DNA from: Steroidobacter gossypii
Lineage (GTDB): Bacteria; Pseudomonadota; Gammaproteobacteria; Steroidobacterales; Steroidobacteraceae
DNA: 64,000 nt
NCBI RefSeq assembly: GCF_016801985.1
Contig: NZ_JAEVLS010000005.1
Coordinates: forward strand, 186,001-250,000
Reading direction: 5' to 3'
The position numbers were made by a program, and so were the translations under genes. Numbering within the stretch: position 1 is the first letter of the stretch; every line of letters starts with the position of its first letter. Of this stretch, positions 63,255 to 64,000 are shown piece by piece. The notes under the pieces are model-generated. The model had not been told where the DNA came from. It saw only the letters and a program-made list of their open reading frames with translations, and did no database searches.

Positions 63255-63962
63255 TTACGCCATCCCGTGGGCGGCGCGGCCGCGCGCGTGCGACGCCGCG
63301 GCCAGATCGTCGCTGCCGCCTTCCACGTCCTGACGGCGCTCGACCACCGAGTTCATGAACTTGACCGAGGCGATTTCCAGGCTGTCGATCATCTTGGTGG
63401 TCTTGGCTTCCAGGAACATGTGCGCCAACAGCAGCGTGATGGCGACGAACAGACCCGAGGCGGTGTTGTTCATGGCCACCGAGATGCTGGCGGCCAGCAG
63501 GCTGGCCTTCTCGGCCGGATTGGCCTGCGCGATCGAGGCGAACGCCGCGATCAGGCCGATGACGGTGCCGAGCAGACCGGTGAGCATGCCGATGTTGGCC
63601 AGCGCCGAAAGATAGTGGGTGCGCTTTTCGGTGCGCGGAATGATTTCGAGCAGGCTCTCGTCCATGGCCTTCTCGACGTCGTCGCGCCGCCGGGCGCTGG
63701 CGAGACGAGCGATGCCGTAATTGAGCACGGTCGCGATCGACGACTTGGACTTGGAGGTGATGGCCATCACCTGCTTGAAGTTGCCGCTGTTGATCAGCGG
63801 CACCACCTGCGACCAGATGCGACGGTTCTGCGTGGTCTCGTTGGTGAGATAGATGGTGCGTTCGATGGTGATGGCGACGCCGACCACCCAGATCGCGGCC
63901 AGCGGATACAGGAAGAATCCTCCCTCGCGGAAGAAATTCACCATGAAGTGAACCAGTTCCAT
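63255..63962 (-). CDS. exbB: ExbB/TolQ/MotA-family proton channel protein
   Basis: 235 residues. Three membrane segments (GGFFLYPLAAIWVVGVAITI, YLSALANIGMLTGLLGTVIG and AMNNTASGLFVAITLLLAHM) with the family GLLGTVIGLI motif and the conserved Thr in the last helix. TAGGAG lies just before the ATG. First visible gene of the TonB operon; the operon may start further upstream outside the window. Confidence 0.94.
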   Translation of the reverse strand: MELVHFMVNFFREGGFFLYPLAAIWVVGVAITIERTIYLTNETTQNRRIWSQVVPLINSGNFKQVMAITSKSKSSIATVLNYGIARLASARRRDDVEKAMDESLLEIIPRTEKRTHYLSALANIGMLTGLLGTVIGLIAAFASIAQANPAEKASLLAASISVAMNNTASGLFVAITLLLAHMFLEAKTTKMIDSLEIASVKFMNSVVERRQDVEGGSDDLAAASHARGRAAHGMA

Positions 63963-64000
63963 CGTCTAACTCCTATGCGGTGCGGTAAGCAAAAACAAAA

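Overview
The window is GC-rich DNA from a free-living gammaproteobacterium of the Xanthomonadales/Nevskiales/Steroidobacter type. This is inferred from gene content: TonB-dependent uptake, a NagQ/NagR-type N-acetylglucosamine regulon, a lasso-peptide locus with an isopeptidase, and an S-adenosylhomocysteine riboswitch ahead of ahcY. Genes are dense, many start at GTG or TTG, and overlaps of 1-4 bp are common. I saw no tRNA, rRNA, CRISPR array, prophage or insertion sequence.

Layout. 1-2.0 kb: start of an RND efflux permease and its lipoprotein adaptor. 2.1-4.5 kb: an FMN reductase and an orphan sensor kinase. 4.7-20 kb: an N-acetylglucosamine/chitin-sugar regulon. Its minus-strand arm holds a TonB receptor, a GH20 hexosaminidase, a fused EIIA-HPr-EI, a PTS permease and an MFS permease. 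Its plus-strand arm holds a GntR regulator, NagB-II, NagA and a LacI regulator. Candidate operators are visible for both regulators. 20-21.8 kb: a metallophosphoesterase and an ECF-like sigma factor.

22-35.7 kb is the most unusual region: a lasso-peptide locus. A 30-residue precursor, a fused RRE-protease B protein and a cyclase C protein run rightward. An Atxe2-type isopeptidase, a TonB receptor with an STN domain, a FecR anti-sigma factor and a FecI sigma factor run leftward towards them. A second S9 peptidase lies divergent from the sigma gene, and an IucA/IucC-like protein lies divergent from the precursor. The precursor has a very short leader and a possible threonine at core position 1. 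A strong hairpin separates precursor and B. Both the B protease and the isopeptidase appear to carry Glu at the position of the catalytic Asp.

35.8-42.9 kb: a Tat-exported aldo/keto reductase, two tandem paralogous secreted proteins, a hipBA module with a perfect 12-bp inverted-repeat operator, a rhomboid protease, a TonB-C protein and an unassigned protein. 43-48.7 kb: one-carbon and methyl-cycle genes (adenosine-kinase-like, metK, SAH riboswitch, ahcY, purU, folD). 49-52.5 kb: a REC-GGDEF regulator, a MatB-like ligase and a second folD. 52.6-61.1 kb: a MarR regulator, PEP carboxylase with an altered catalytic loop, a PAS protein, a KefB-like antiporter, a ClpX-type zinc-finger protein, GNAT and small proteins. 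61.2-64 kb: a TonB-ExbD-ExbD-ExbB system that could energise the two TonB receptors.
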